A stretch of 64,000 bases of DNA, from positions 1-64,000 of the forward strand of contig NW_026971629.1 in NCBI RefSeq assembly GCF_963678635.1. Reading direction: 5' to 3'. The notes under the pieces were generated by a model that did no database searches, had not been told where the DNA came from, and was given only the letters and a program-made list of their open reading frames with translations. The stretch's first letter is position 1. Every line of letters starts with the position of its first letter. Shown here in pieces: positions 8,901 to 17,916 of the stretch. A program made the translations under genes and the position numbers. Source of the stretch: Symsagittifera roscoffensis (lineage: Eukaryota; Xenacoelomorpha; Acoela; Convolutidae).

Positions 8901-11010
8901 ATGCAAATATGCAGTAAAAACTGATATTGAACAATCACAAATAAATAATTTACAACATTTCCCACTTTATTTAGATTGTCAAAATAATCATTATGAAGTT
9001 GACCTACTTGGAACATCAACTTTCAAACCAATCCCATATTCTCAATGGATAAAAAATAACACCCAACAAAAACGAACAAAACAACACCCGCCTAAAAAAG
9101 ACCATTTTCCACTAATTGAAAAAGAAGATTTAACTGATAAAATAAATTTATCAGGACCACAAACAAATGATTCAAAATACACAATAAATCAAGTTTTTGA
9201 CTTCCATGACCCACTTGATACAATACCCTTATCTAAATTAGAAATCGAAAACATTTTCCTCCCCCCAACAGAAACAATTACAATTTCAACACTGAAACAA
9301 TATCAAAACCTTGACCCAGTAATTCGACAACTGAAATCATGGCACAAATATAAAACTAAACCTATCAAAGCAGATTCAACCATTCTAGGAAACAAAACAC
9401 TCCTCCGATACTTTCGCAAATTTAACAACACAACAATTAACGAAAATACAGACCTTTTAGAGTATAACCTGAATGAATCTACAGTTCCATGTCTCCCTAT
9501 AAGTATGATTCTTATAGCTTTTAATATTTCACACACACAAAATATTAAAGGACACTCTGGATCAGAAAAAACATATTCAAATTTTATACAAAATTTTTAC
9601 TTCCCAAATGCACCAATCTGGATAAAAGTACTATGCAATGACTGTATAGTATGTCAACTAAATAAACCTTACCCAAATCAAAAACAAATAGCACAAAAAC
9701 AAGATTTTAAAGGACAAAGTTTGTACTTTAATCATCGTATCTCATTTGATACTAAAGGACCAATTTCACCCTCATCAGAAGGAAACTCGTACATTATGGT
9801 AATTGTTGACGCATTTACACATTATGTAGCACTTAACCCAGTACCACATTGTAATGCTTATTACGCATATACAACACTTTATGAACACTGGATAGCAAAA
9901 TTTGGACTACCAGAAATTTTAGTCACAGACAATGGTACAGAATTCATAAATAATGAAATAATAACACTATGTCATTTATACAACATTAATCACAAACCAC
10001 GTACATCTCATGCACCTTGGACAAACGGCTTAGTCGAAGGTATGAACCGTTCACTACAAGAATATCTTAGATGTATCATCAACGGAAATGATACAAAATA
10101 TACCGAATGGTCAGCAGATGTAAAATTATTTCCCTTAGCATATAATTCACAAATCACGACAACTTTAGGAATATCACCATACGAAATGGTTTTTAACCAA
10201 AAGCCACGCAAACCAATAATGTTTACAGCAAATTCCCATAAAAACGCACAAGGTTATTGTCAACCAAATAAAGACTCAATTTGTTATAACCTCCCATTAC
10301 ATACGCACGATGAAGATCATTTTCATCACCCACAAATTCTTAAATTAGCCTCCGGTACACACACCGAATGGATTTTAAATAGAGATAAGAAACACAATGA
10401 AATTTACCAAAAAATAACGAAAAAGTTATTACAAAGACAAAACATAAATGACCAAATCAATTCACGTTTTACACCAGCTTCCGATTTAAAAATTGGAACA
10501 TTTGTTTTAATACCTAATTTTAATACTCAAAAAGGAATTTCTAAAAAATTACAACCCCTCCGAAAAGGACCCTACCAAATAATTGCAAAACCCACTGATG
10601 TCACATATAAAATTACCGACTCAAACAAAAAAGAAATCGTTCAACATCGAAACAACCTATTACCTTATTACCCAAAAGAATACGCACTCCGCGAATTAAC
10701 TCAATTATATTCTTTCACAGGATTAAAAATCATTCAAAATGAACCACATCTGAAAAACACAGAACAAAATGATAACCCCACCGAAAATCAAAACACAAAA
10801 CCAACCGCCACCAAAAACAATACGCAAAACCATAAAGAACCTCCAAAACCAAGAAAAAATAGAAAAATGACAGAACAAATAATACCCCAAGAAGAAATAG
10901 ACAAATCAGAACATAGAAAAACATCAAGACTCCGAAATCAACCACGTAAAAACTACAAAATGTTCATCCCTCAATCTAAAATATTAAAGAAAGTAGAATT
11001 TAAAAAGTAA
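5410..11010 (+). CDS. pol: Pol polyprotein (protease, RT, RNase H, integrase)
   Basis: The frame is open from 5410 without an ATG; residue numbers here count from a TTG at 5632. It lies +1 relative to gag. The aspartic protease has DSGA at 281-284 and the later IIG at 360-362. RT has the first catalytic Asp at D726 (TADMNSAYN) and YLDD at 789-792. RNase H has D938 (CDAS) and D1008 (TDH). Integrase has a His/Cys zinc region near 1300-1341 and a D-D-35-E core at D1373, D1433 and E1469. GPY/F follows at 1646-1648, and then a Lys/Asn/Glu-rich tail. No chromodomain is apparent. All catalytic residues are present and no internal stop occurs, so the enzyme part looks active. Expression needs a frame change from Gag or another start. 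The first part of the frame before about residue 95 may be a shadow of the gag tail created by the 19-bp duplication. Confidence 0.93.
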   Translation, partial: KKIKIYRTKQFTATTVQENHSRTIQIIQEINPHITQVIEEDHQNEETRIIHHKITTIDQIVEITTPDQIQIHNDLFLDLIPNQEITTIQTTNHEIHHTIGIETTPIIEIEVIQTTETRITRTIDQGITHIIDRTITNQTIITKTDREIIHKIDTQVIIIVIEIIPNHRNYSQSPHRNNNNYNNSNNRHRSSTPKHQRQINQVQANPETTSDPPGIDNTVTDTLELNQINCTSSDSESDTENTLSINMIKVENDYESVIYEQPFPSHIYENQSEFLQNYYTTPINSTSTTQETNEINTTDQTNKNTKTKCLNTNHIYQNIQKEQPKEKIWTIPFLLESPRNKEFQPPDLEIDFLIDSGAESNIINIPTWNEIKTLHPKLTPLDTSSKLATAQGSTLINYGKIQLFLLPTRTMEQSKILNKPFKQIFHITDIKYNIIGIPFISKYIPTINILNSKILIKDKYTKTKETSLTFFQRLNKQPPFFSKFYPIYNQQRKHLKPLSGNIYNFSIKQVHQYDKEQNKQKFYMSDFEFKPIHKFFKITISSIKYLKNSNSDIISLHVYNNTPYQVTLPLGLLGYCETNATISPIHEKAYRVNNILQLLDICQSTILNEELSINNIISNENRNTDYFTKTPYFKPTFNISNYTEDQQKFLTMFNFQHSQITQDEFEKLAKQLIKYSSVYATSKFDVGKISSSLHLPLKPDAVFKKQRASKVPIHLHDKVNRLLDILEQYNIISPVNKEEQPKGNTFINPVIILAKGESLKIVLDARYLNSLIDESKCNWPIEPIQVILTKINGKYFTTADMNSAYNQMPLDEQSRRLTQFVIGNQQYEFNRLFYGISIGPAAFSAFMSKIFRPLILKKNAITYLDDVFMQSQTKDEMFKVLEKYHQILQNENLKAAPDKSHFFLTRVKFLGHNIERKTITPLKSRIDAIQKLQPPTNKKKIQEFLGMLNFLSKYVYKMQLYLRPFYNILRQQNNFEWNTEHQARFEEIKKLLTEQISNTIPDPDQPFYAMCDASNFGIGAALLQSHNGTNKMNLISANSRLFTQAELRLSTLMRECTAIIYTLTEYEFLILGSKHPTVLFTDHKPIIFLFTQKSNPNHRVYRFQLILMKFPNLHIVWTAGKNLALPDTLSRNTPPELLTRKTTVEIPKNIKFYLAENETSPRLECKYAVKTDIEQSQINNLQHFPLYLDCQNNHYEVDLLGTSTFKPIPYSQWIKNNTQQKRTKQHPPKKDHFPLIEKEDLTDKINLSGPQTNDSKYTINQVFDFHDPLDTIPLSKLEIENIFLPPTETITISTLKQYQNLDPVIRQLKSWHKYKTKPIKADSTILGNKTLLRYFRKFNNTTINENTDLLEYNLNESTVPCLPISMILIAFNISHTQNIKGHSGSEKTYSNFIQNFYFPNAPIWIKVLCNDCIVCQLNKPYPNQKQIAQKQDFKGQSLYFNHRISFDTKGPISPSSEGNSYIMVIVDAFTHYVALNPVPHCNAYYAYTTLYEHWIAKFGLPEILVTDNGTEFINNEIITLCHLYNINHKPRTSHAPWTNGLVEGMNRSLQEYLRCIINGNDTKYTEWSADVKLFPLAYNSQITTTLGISPYEMVFNQKPRKPIMFTANSHKNAQGYCQPNKDSICYNLPLHTHDEDHFHHPQILKLASGTHTEWILNRDKKHNEIYQKITKKLLQRQNINDQINSRFTPASDLKIGTFVLIPNFNTQKGISKKLQPLRKGPYQIIAKPTDVTYKITDSNKKEIVQHRNNLLPYYPKEYALRELTQLYSFTGLKIIQNEPHLKNTEQNDNPTENQNTKPTATKNNTQNHKEPPKPRKNRKMTEQIIPQEEIDKSEHRKTSRLRNQPRKNYKMFIPQSKILKKVEFKK
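5891..5928 (+). repeat. Perfect 19-bp tandem duplication at the gag/pol junction
   Basis: Positions 5891-5909 are repeated exactly at 5910-5928. The gag stop TAG is formed by the first three bases of the second unit. Because 19 is 3n+1, the duplication changes the frame as well as creating the stop. The same short peptide (RNYSQS) is encoded at the end of Gag and, in the pol frame, just after it. Gag and Pol were therefore probably one continuous frame before the duplication. Confidence 0.85.
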
Positions 11011-11610
11011 TTTTAAGATTTTATACTTCACAATCTTGAAACCTCCGTAACATTTTTCATTTCATTTTTTCAAAATAACATGCTCACAAGTACGCAATAA
11101 TTCTAGTTCAAAATAGACCAATAGGATTCATCCAATCCGCCACTTTCTCTAACTCAAACTAAGATCAATTAGACGAATAATCTAGAACTCCAGGCACATC
11201 TCTAACTATAACTTTACAACCTCCAGGTCAAAAATAAGCAAACCACTCCAACTTGACAGCTAAAATAAATATCACCATAATACCGTACCCCTCCCTTATC
11301 TAATAACCCAAAGATCAACAATATTTCCCCAACTCAGACCACGAATACCCCCAAAACAAATTTGATAACTTAGCCTAAAGTAACAAAATGAAGATTTTAA
11401 TTAGCCTAAAGTATAAAAATCTCACCATACCCCGGATCATTTGACAAACAAAAATAAAGAAAAAGACGACCTCCCAGTCACCATGAAAATTGCCCCCAAC
11501 AATTTTTTACAAAACTCAACCCACTTGTCAAAAAACTAATAAATAATTCGACCACACTAGAAAATCGCCTCAAACAGCAAAAAATATTCGACCAAGAGAT
11601 CATTTCTTAA
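11011..11610 (+). other. Spacer between pol and the 3' gene cassette
   Basis: This stretch inside the element has no long open frame. It holds a 13-bp direct repeat (TTAGCCTAAAGTA at 11370-11382 and 11401-11413). It may contain a splice acceptor or internal promoter for the downstream cassette, but none is convincing by eye. Confidence 0.45.
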
Positions 11611-11841
11611 ATGCTTTTCTCTCAAACAGTTGCTCAAATACTTATAAATTTTAAACATTTTTTTTCAATACTTGAAACCTTTATAATATTTCTTTTTGAT
11701 ATACTTGAATCTTTTCTAATAATCTTAATCATTTTTTGTAACATTTTTTTAATTTTCTACACTATACTCGAACTATTCCTCCAACTTTCCAAAACCCTTG
11801 AATATATCCACAGGTACGATTTTCACAACTTGTCTAAATGA
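11611..11841 (+). CDS. Small hydrophobic protein 1 (76 aa)
   Basis: This short ATG-initiated frame is dominated by Leu, Ile and Phe, with a continuous hydrophobic core at about residues 18-60 that could form one or two membrane helices. A short polar tail (residues about 60-76) follows. I recognise no family. The stop overlaps the next start as ATGA (11838-11841), an arrangement compatible with termination-reinitiation. The position between pol and env suggests a viroporin-like or small envelope-associated protein, but that is only inferred from hydrophobicity and location. T-rich low-complexity sequence can give similar frames by chance. Confidence 0.4.
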   Translation: MLFSQTVAQILINFKHFFSILETFIIFLFDILESFLIILIIFCNIFLIFYTILELFLQLSKTLEYIHRYDFHNLSK

Positions 11842-12026
11842 TACGAACAATTTTCAGTAGAACTGATATTTTTTTATTGTTTGTAATTTTCATAACATTT
11901 TTATCATCCCTCATTTTGACCATATGTAAATGTATAAAGAAAGCAATCATCACATTTGCCCTAGCAACAATTTTTCTAATTATTTTTTTGGAAGAATATT
12001 ATAATAAACATAAACCTTCCCACTAA
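11838..12026 (+). CDS. Small hydrophobic protein 2 (62 aa)
   Basis: The frame starts on the ATGA overlap with the previous ORF. It encodes two probable membrane segments, about residues 11-31 (FLLFVIFITFLSSLILTI) and 37-52 (ITFALATIFLIIFL), separated by a short basic cysteine-containing turn (CKCIKK). A charged tail follows. This hairpin topology is typical of small viral ion-channel-like proteins, but no sequence family is recognised. The stop at 12024-12026 is five bases before the next long open frame. An AG preceded by TTTTC lies just inside the frame (near 11854-11858) and could be a splice acceptor. Confidence 0.4.
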   Translation: MIRTIFSRTDIFLLFVIFITFLSSLILTICKCIKKAIITFALATIFLIIFLEEYYNKHKPSH

Positions 12027-12031
12027 AGTAA

Positions 12032-13168
12032 CAATTCAAAAATCCATCAAAAATTGCTACCCAACAGTCACAGAATCAGTCTTCACCGACATCATCCCAA
12101 GATAATCCAACACCACCTTCAACTACTCAAAATCCTCAAACATCTACACGAATTTCTTTTCAAGACAATCCATACACTTTTGAAGAACGGCACGCTCGTT
12201 TATCTGAACCACTAGAACCAGTTCAACGACAAGCATCCCTAAGTGAACCAACATACAATCTTTACCCAACACTACCACAAGAACTAAGTAGAATACGAAA
12301 CCTTAGTCAAAACCAAAACACAACAGAAATAAATAGACAAATTATACATCCTCGACGAAATAGAAATTTTCAAACTCCCCGAGTTCATTTTGATATACCT
12401 CAATCCCCATCACAAACCACTCCAGAAAACACCACTGGTATCACACCAGAAACTCCTACACTTTTTTCACAACGAAGCACTTCAAGTCTACCTTCAGACT
12501 ACTTAGGTTCAACACCAACATCTGAACAAGCACGAGAAAATCCTTTTAACCCCCCAAACCTAAGATCACGACTGCCATATTGGACTACACATTCATTTAC
12601 ACAAGGTGAACCAAATTTAGTCAATGACCCCATAGATATTTCTACGGATACAACAACATCCTCATCACTACCAGAAACATTATCACTACCATCAACACCA
12701 TCAATAAGCCAATTTTCACCACTACACTTTAACTTAAATTTTCCAAATAATCTCGACGCCAGATATCGAGAACAATCATCAATAAATATTCCTTTAAGAC
12801 TAGATTGGAATACATTCACAGCACCTCCACCATTATTTGGACAACATCAAGAAAGTAACCGCCTTCATAACTGGGCACTTAATAGATTACAATATCGCCA
12901 AGATATTCATAACGATATCCGTGATCACAATATTCAAATACTCCAACAAAACAGTTTACAATTAAAGTTTGAAATCACAGTTAAGTTAAATAACATTACC
13001 CAACATCCCTACCCATTAAATCCACCTAACATAACAGCTCAATCACTACCACCACCGTTTATAACTACTGAAGTAATATATAAATACGACAGATACACCA
13101 AAAACACAATTGGTTACATTACATTTTATAACCCATACTCAGGATTATCATACACATGTATATTCTAA
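12032..13168 (+). CDS. 378-codon ORF with no in-frame ATG, upstream of env
   Basis: The frame is open from just after a TAA at 12029-12031 to the stop at 13166-13168, with no in-frame ATG anywhere. Composition is protein-like: Ser/Thr/Pro/Gln-rich for the first 250 residues, then a more folded-looking C-terminus with WNTFTAPPPLFGQH, a charged helical stretch and a Tyr/Asn/Pro-rich end. No cysteine motif, signal peptide or membrane segment is evident. Translation must start at a non-AUG codon (ATT at 12053 lies in an A-rich Kozak-like context) or the frame must be joined to an upstream start by splicing. A simple -1 shift from the preceding ORF would hit the TAA at 12029. The end overlaps the env start by 13 nt. 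The product is unrecognised; a matrix-like or tegument-like structural role is possible but unsupported. Confidence 0.6.
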   Translation, partial: QFKNPSKIATQQSQNQSSPTSSQDNPTPPSTTQNPQTSTRISFQDNPYTFEERHARLSEPLEPVQRQASLSEPTYNLYPTLPQELSRIRNLSQNQNTTEINRQIIHPRRNRNFQTPRVHFDIPQSPSQTTPENTTGITPETPTLFSQRSTSSLPSDYLGSTPTSEQARENPFNPPNLRSRLPYWTTHSFTQGEPNLVNDPIDISTDTTTSSSLPETLSLPSTPSISQFSPLHFNLNFPNNLDARYREQSSINIPLRLDWNTFTAPPPLFGQHQESNRLHNWALNRLQYRQDIHNDIRDHNIQILQQNSLQLKFEITVKLNNITQHPYPLNPPNITAQSLPPPFITTEVIYKYDRYTKNTIGYITFYNPYSGLSYTCIF

Positions 13169-15768
13169 AATTATTAATTTTTCTCCAACTCCTTTTTCTA
13201 GTAACCTCAAATCAAAACACAAACCCTTCTCCTCGTACAGGACCACAAGATTTATTAGTAACACATTACGATTGCGAAGAAAATGAACAAAAAACACTAC
13301 ACAAATATGCAATAAATCAAGTATCACAATGTGAAACAGAACCACAAGCTATAGAAACCACAGATATAATAGCAACACTCTATTCCAAAGCCCGAGCAAC
13401 AACAGTTACAGGTTATAAATTCACATTTTCCGAAAAGAAAGTACATTGTTCACAAGTCTCAAACGGCAACAAAAACCGACTTGACCATGAATCATTCTAT
13501 CAAAGTAATATAGAACGCCTCTTACATCTCAATCCCGACGATTGTAAAAATGAATTACTTAGACTAAACATCACACAAAATAAAAACTCCCAAAGAAAAT
13601 TAGTTAATTTTCAAGTTTTTTCAGACTCTGTGCACCAATCACAACTTGAAAGACACCAAGGACATATAAAACTAGACGAAAAATACCCGTATAACGGCGC
13701 ACACGGACGATTAACCTATGACCTACATGATAAACATTGGATACCACACATTGGTATAAATAACCCATCAAACTGCAAAGCAGACACGAAAAATAAAGGA
13801 TACCAAGAAATAATGTTTTTCGATTGGAAAATACAACTCGAAAAAATACAACTCACACGAGATTTATCTGATAATACAATGATCTATCAAGGAATCCGAC
13901 TACCTTGTAAAAATGATCAAGGATATTGCGACCCTACAACAAGAACACAAGCAACAATTGTTTGGTTCCCCGAAGATACATGTACAACATTTCAAGTAGC
14001 AAAAATACACGCTCGTATGATAAAATTTCACGAAAAATATTTTATACAATCAATTCCATATGAACAAGTCCATCCATCACGCAAACTAAGTTCCGATTTT
14101 AGAAACATAGACAATATAGAAAATAAATTGACACGTTTTCAAATATATCAAGAAACAGAACTTGCATGTAAATACAGGAATCCACTTCACAGAACACAAA
14201 ACTCTGAAATATTAGTTGAATACGAAAAAGGATTCGACATGACCACTGGAAAAGTAAAAATCGACCCATATGCCACAGGTCATCCTCTAAACGAAGGAAC
14301 ATCCTATATACCAGTTAATTTTGAAAAAAGTAACGGACAACCTGGTGGACATCTAAAACCTTATGACACCAGAAGCACACGCTTACAAGAATTATCACTA
14401 ATGAATACTACATATTTCGGTAATATCCACTATGATATTCATTTGGATATGAAACTAGACTATACAATTAGCCGCATTTTTCAAGAAATGTCACTCTCCG
14501 AATTAGAAACACTACACCAACTATGCGAATTAGAACGAACACAAATATTACAATCACTTGCACTAGCAGTATTAAAAATACCCTACACAGGATACTTATT
14601 ATCAGGAAATAGATCAAATTTTTTAGACTATGAAGGAAACATCTTATGGTTTTATACTTGTACCAAAAAAGTATCACCACTATACGTTTTTGAAGATAAA
14701 CGATGTTATAAAAGAATCCCTATCTTTTATAAGAATAAAGTACATTTCGTGGATACACTTTCACGAAGAACCTATTTCTGGGATACCGCAGTCCCATGTG
14801 GATCAGAAAATAGCCACAATGTAGTACAACTAAACCCTGATGAAAATAAATATTATCTTCTCACTCCATATCCCACATTAATGCAATCACTCAAAAAATT
14901 TTCACCAGAAAGCATTCGCGCTATCGCTCGAAACCCAAATATAGACTTACAATCAATAGGAATATACTCAAAATCAGATATTCAACATCACATTAGAACA
15001 CAACAATTCCAGGAATTATTAACACAAATGGACACAATACAAAGACAATCAATTGACCAAAACTTACGCAAACTTGCAGAAACCGCAGGTTTTGCCGATA
15101 TCTACACACAAGACTATAGCGGATATTTTAAAGACATTAAAGATTATATATATCTAAACGGTGAAAAATACCGTCCCCAAGATATATCACCAATCAACAT
15201 TTTTAGCTTTGTTACACTCAAAAATGAGATCCTCGATTTTCTAGGATGGCCCTACTACATCTTAGAAAAATTGACTATTTTATACGCAATGTTTAACTTT
15301 ATTGGATTTCTTTTCTCACTCTTAAAAGGAATCTACAATACATGTGCTATACACACACAAGTAAACAGACAAGCAAGCGTAGCACGCATACTCTTTGCAG
15401 GATTTTTTGGAATTTTTTCCACATCTATAAACAAAATTCTTTTAGACGCACAAATAAAAGAATATAACACAAAAATAACAACACGACAAAATACATACGA
15501 CGAAGAACATAACAATGTCGACACACAGCCAACGGCACCACAACTACCACCCCTACCAAATAATCATCCACTATCCCTAGTCCCACGAAATTTTCGAAAT
15601 TTAGCAATCACACATAATCCAAATTTTCGACTCAATACATCACAAAGTCCCGTCCAACATATAATGACACACCAGTCACAAGATGATAATACTTATGAAC
15701 AAATTATTGAACAACCCCATACCACCGCTTTTCAGTCTCAAAATAATAATTTTTTTAGCCCACGATGA
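13156..15768 (+). CDS. env: Envelope-like transmembrane glycoprotein (870 aa)
   Basis: The N-terminus is a clear signal peptide (MYILKLLIFLQLLFLVTS). A long Cys-containing ectodomain follows, with several N-glycosylation sequons. The main membrane segment is at about residues 705-727 and a second hydrophobic stretch at about 745-760, followed by a polar cytoplasmic tail of about 110 residues. The position after pol and this topology indicate a retroelement Env for membrane fusion and cell entry. The patch from C517 (CYKRIPIFY) through a FVD...R segment to VPC at 546-548 reminds me of glycoproteins shared by some invertebrate negative-strand viruses and retroelements; this is from memory and unverified. 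No furin site is obvious. The frame is intact. The stop overlaps the next ATG by ATGA. Confidence 0.78.
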   Translation: MYILKLLIFLQLLFLVTSNQNTNPSPRTGPQDLLVTHYDCEENEQKTLHKYAINQVSQCETEPQAIETTDIIATLYSKARATTVTGYKFTFSEKKVHCSQVSNGNKNRLDHESFYQSNIERLLHLNPDDCKNELLRLNITQNKNSQRKLVNFQVFSDSVHQSQLERHQGHIKLDEKYPYNGAHGRLTYDLHDKHWIPHIGINNPSNCKADTKNKGYQEIMFFDWKIQLEKIQLTRDLSDNTMIYQGIRLPCKNDQGYCDPTTRTQATIVWFPEDTCTTFQVAKIHARMIKFHEKYFIQSIPYEQVHPSRKLSSDFRNIDNIENKLTRFQIYQETELACKYRNPLHRTQNSEILVEYEKGFDMTTGKVKIDPYATGHPLNEGTSYIPVNFEKSNGQPGGHLKPYDTRSTRLQELSLMNTTYFGNIHYDIHLDMKLDYTISRIFQEMSLSELETLHQLCELERTQILQSLALAVLKIPYTGYLLSGNRSNFLDYEGNILWFYTCTKKVSPLYVFEDKRCYKRIPIFYKNKVHFVDTLSRRTYFWDTAVPCGSENSHNVVQLNPDENKYYLLTPYPTLMQSLKKFSPESIRAIARNPNIDLQSIGIYSKSDIQHHIRTQQFQELLTQMDTIQRQSIDQNLRKLAETAGFADIYTQDYSGYFKDIKDYIYLNGEKYRPQDISPINIFSFVTLKNEILDFLGWPYYILEKLTILYAMFNFIGFLFSLLKGIYNTCAIHTQVNRQASVARILFAGFFGIFSTSINKILLDAQIKEYNTKITTRQNTYDEEHNNVDTQPTAPQLPPLPNNHPLSLVPRNFRNLAITHNPNFRLNTSQSPVQHIMTHQSQDDNTYEQIIEQPHTTAFQSQNNNFFSPR

Positions 15769-17564
15769 GCCGCCAACTTGGATCACTACACCGATCAAAT
15801 TCCCATCCAACCAATCTTACCTCTTCAATCCCAATCATACCACTTTTTGCTTTTCCGCCACCCGATTTTCCATCTAGCAATGTAACATCAGGCATGAATT
15901 CCGACACTAACTCACATATTTCAGTTTTATACTCCATCTCACAGCTAAATAACCCGAATATTGAAACCCCCGATGAATTTGACGACTCAGAACCATCCCC
16001 ATCCAATAATTTTCATAACCCTTCTAATTTTTCTCAACCTCCTTTTCAACCCATATTGTCCAATAACCCTGACCCAATCACTCCGACACCCTCTTATGCT
16101 TCCCAAGTTACCCCAACCTACTCCTCATACCATTCTGACCAATCATCTCATTCTCCAGACACCCCCCGAATCTCCCCAGAGCTAGATAATTTTATTACCC
16201 TCCAACAGCAACCCTACCACCTTAACACCCCGATCATAAACCAAATCTCCTCCACTACAAATTCATCCAATCCCCCTACACCCTCTTCAAATTATACTGA
16301 ATCATTAACACCATCATCCACATCCACTATATCTTCACTAAACACTAATAGAGCTTACCGCACTTTTAAAAGAAAATTCCCCAACCATCCTTTCCCAGCA
16401 AAACCAGGAACAGCCCGTGAATACATCAACCACCCCCAGCATACTAACACTAAAGAATTTTTAGCTATCACTTTACCCTCATTTCCACAATACACCTTAA
16501 ACACCCCTCACGACGCTAACGAAACACGCAACTTTGTAGATGAATACGTTTTAATGCCCACTCTCTCTTGGACCTCATACTATCATTTCACTAACCCTCT
16601 TTGCTTACCTTTATCCAGCACTTCCATCGATATAGACCGAAACAAAGACATGCTATATCGACTAACTACACCACTAACCGCTAGACAGTTTACTTACGTT
16701 GGATATAAAAAATCACTAAAAATACACACTGCACCTAGAGCTAATGAATATACGCTAGAATACTACGATCACAACATCATCAGAGCTAACCAAGATCAAT
16801 TCTTAGATGACGATCGCTTCGCTAATCCACAAATCACCGAGAAATTTTTCATCAAGACACCATATATATTTACACTAAACATCTTCGACCGCAAGTTTGA
16901 TCACATTATTTCAGAAGCACTAACAGACACACAAGCATACGAAAGTTTTAAAGAACGCTTCCAAATATTTTCACTAACCTTTCATTTCCTTGCACCACAC
17001 GAAAGAGATTTACACTGCTCACACGATATTATGTTGCGCACTAAACAAACACATACATACAGTTACTATCGTTTCATCCAAAATCACTTTGACCTCCACA
17101 CACCCTCTAGACAACCACACCATCGTTTCCAATTCATCAATTCAAAATACACTTCACCGTATTTCCTAAATTTCACATATTGTATTAAAGACACTAACCT
17201 CCATGGTATTCTTCGTAATTATGACCCCATAACCCAAATGTACATTTTCTGCCCCATCACCAAAACCTTCAACGCCGAAGAATCCCGACCCTTCCTTATC
17301 CCGCACGAATTCCTACAACCTATAGAAATCCCAATTTTAGAATTCATCCACAACACTAAATTTAACCACAAATTATATAACTTAATCCAAAACACACCTT
17401 ATGAGTTTGCAGTAGGCACTGAAGAACTAACCACTATTAAGGCACTTCAATTGCTTTGGCCACTGCTTCAAACTAAAAATATCATCCGCATCTTAGCTAA
17501 ACTACTAACAACTTCAGAACTAATTCACGACATCTTCCCCCACGGTTTTTTCCCCGACGACTAA
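15758..17564 (+). CDS. 599-aa orphan protein after env (ATG at 15765)
   Basis: The frame starts at ATG 15765, overlapping the env stop as ATGA. It is preceded within seven bases by a T-tract plus AG (TTTTTTAG) that resembles a splice acceptor. Residues 1 to about 195 are Ser/Pro/Thr/Asn-rich and probably disordered. Residues about 195-599 look globular, with many aromatic residues and His, scattered Cys, and no signal peptide or membrane helix. I recognise no domain. Length and lack of stops over 1.8 kb in a young element argue for a real protein. It could be a late structural or regulatory protein, analogous in position to accessory genes of complex retroviruses; that is inference only. A consensus splice donor follows its stop by three bases. 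Confidence 0.7.
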
Positions 17565-17774
17565 CAGGTAAGTATGAATTAAGTAAATATTACTAATTAA
17601 TTACAGTATTAAAAACTCACCATTCTTTATTCATGTTTTCTTTAGATTTTTAGCCTTCATCCTAGATCATCTGAAAAATTCACAAAAGAAAAATAAAAAA
17701 TAGCAAACTTCTTCAAAACTGTTTAAGACCCTATTAAACTTTTGCACCAACAATTAAATAAATATAATACCAAT

Positions 17775-17916
17775 GCAGTAAATTAATTTATAAAATTTCC
17801 CCCCAAAAGCAGTAAATCTACATATGATGAAAATTTGTATCTTAAAATTCCCCCATAACTAGCAGTAAATTTCCAAATTCTATGCAGTAAATTAATAAAA
17901 TGCAATTGCAGTACTA
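17775..17916 (+). repeat. GCAGTAAAT repeat cluster
   Basis: GCAGTAAAT occurs exactly at 17775-17783, 17809-17817, 17862-17870 and 17884-17892, with a variant GCAGTACTA at 17908-17916. The spacing is irregular (34, 53, 22 and 24 nt), unlike a simple tandem repeat, and more like repeated binding sites. Confidence 0.6.
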
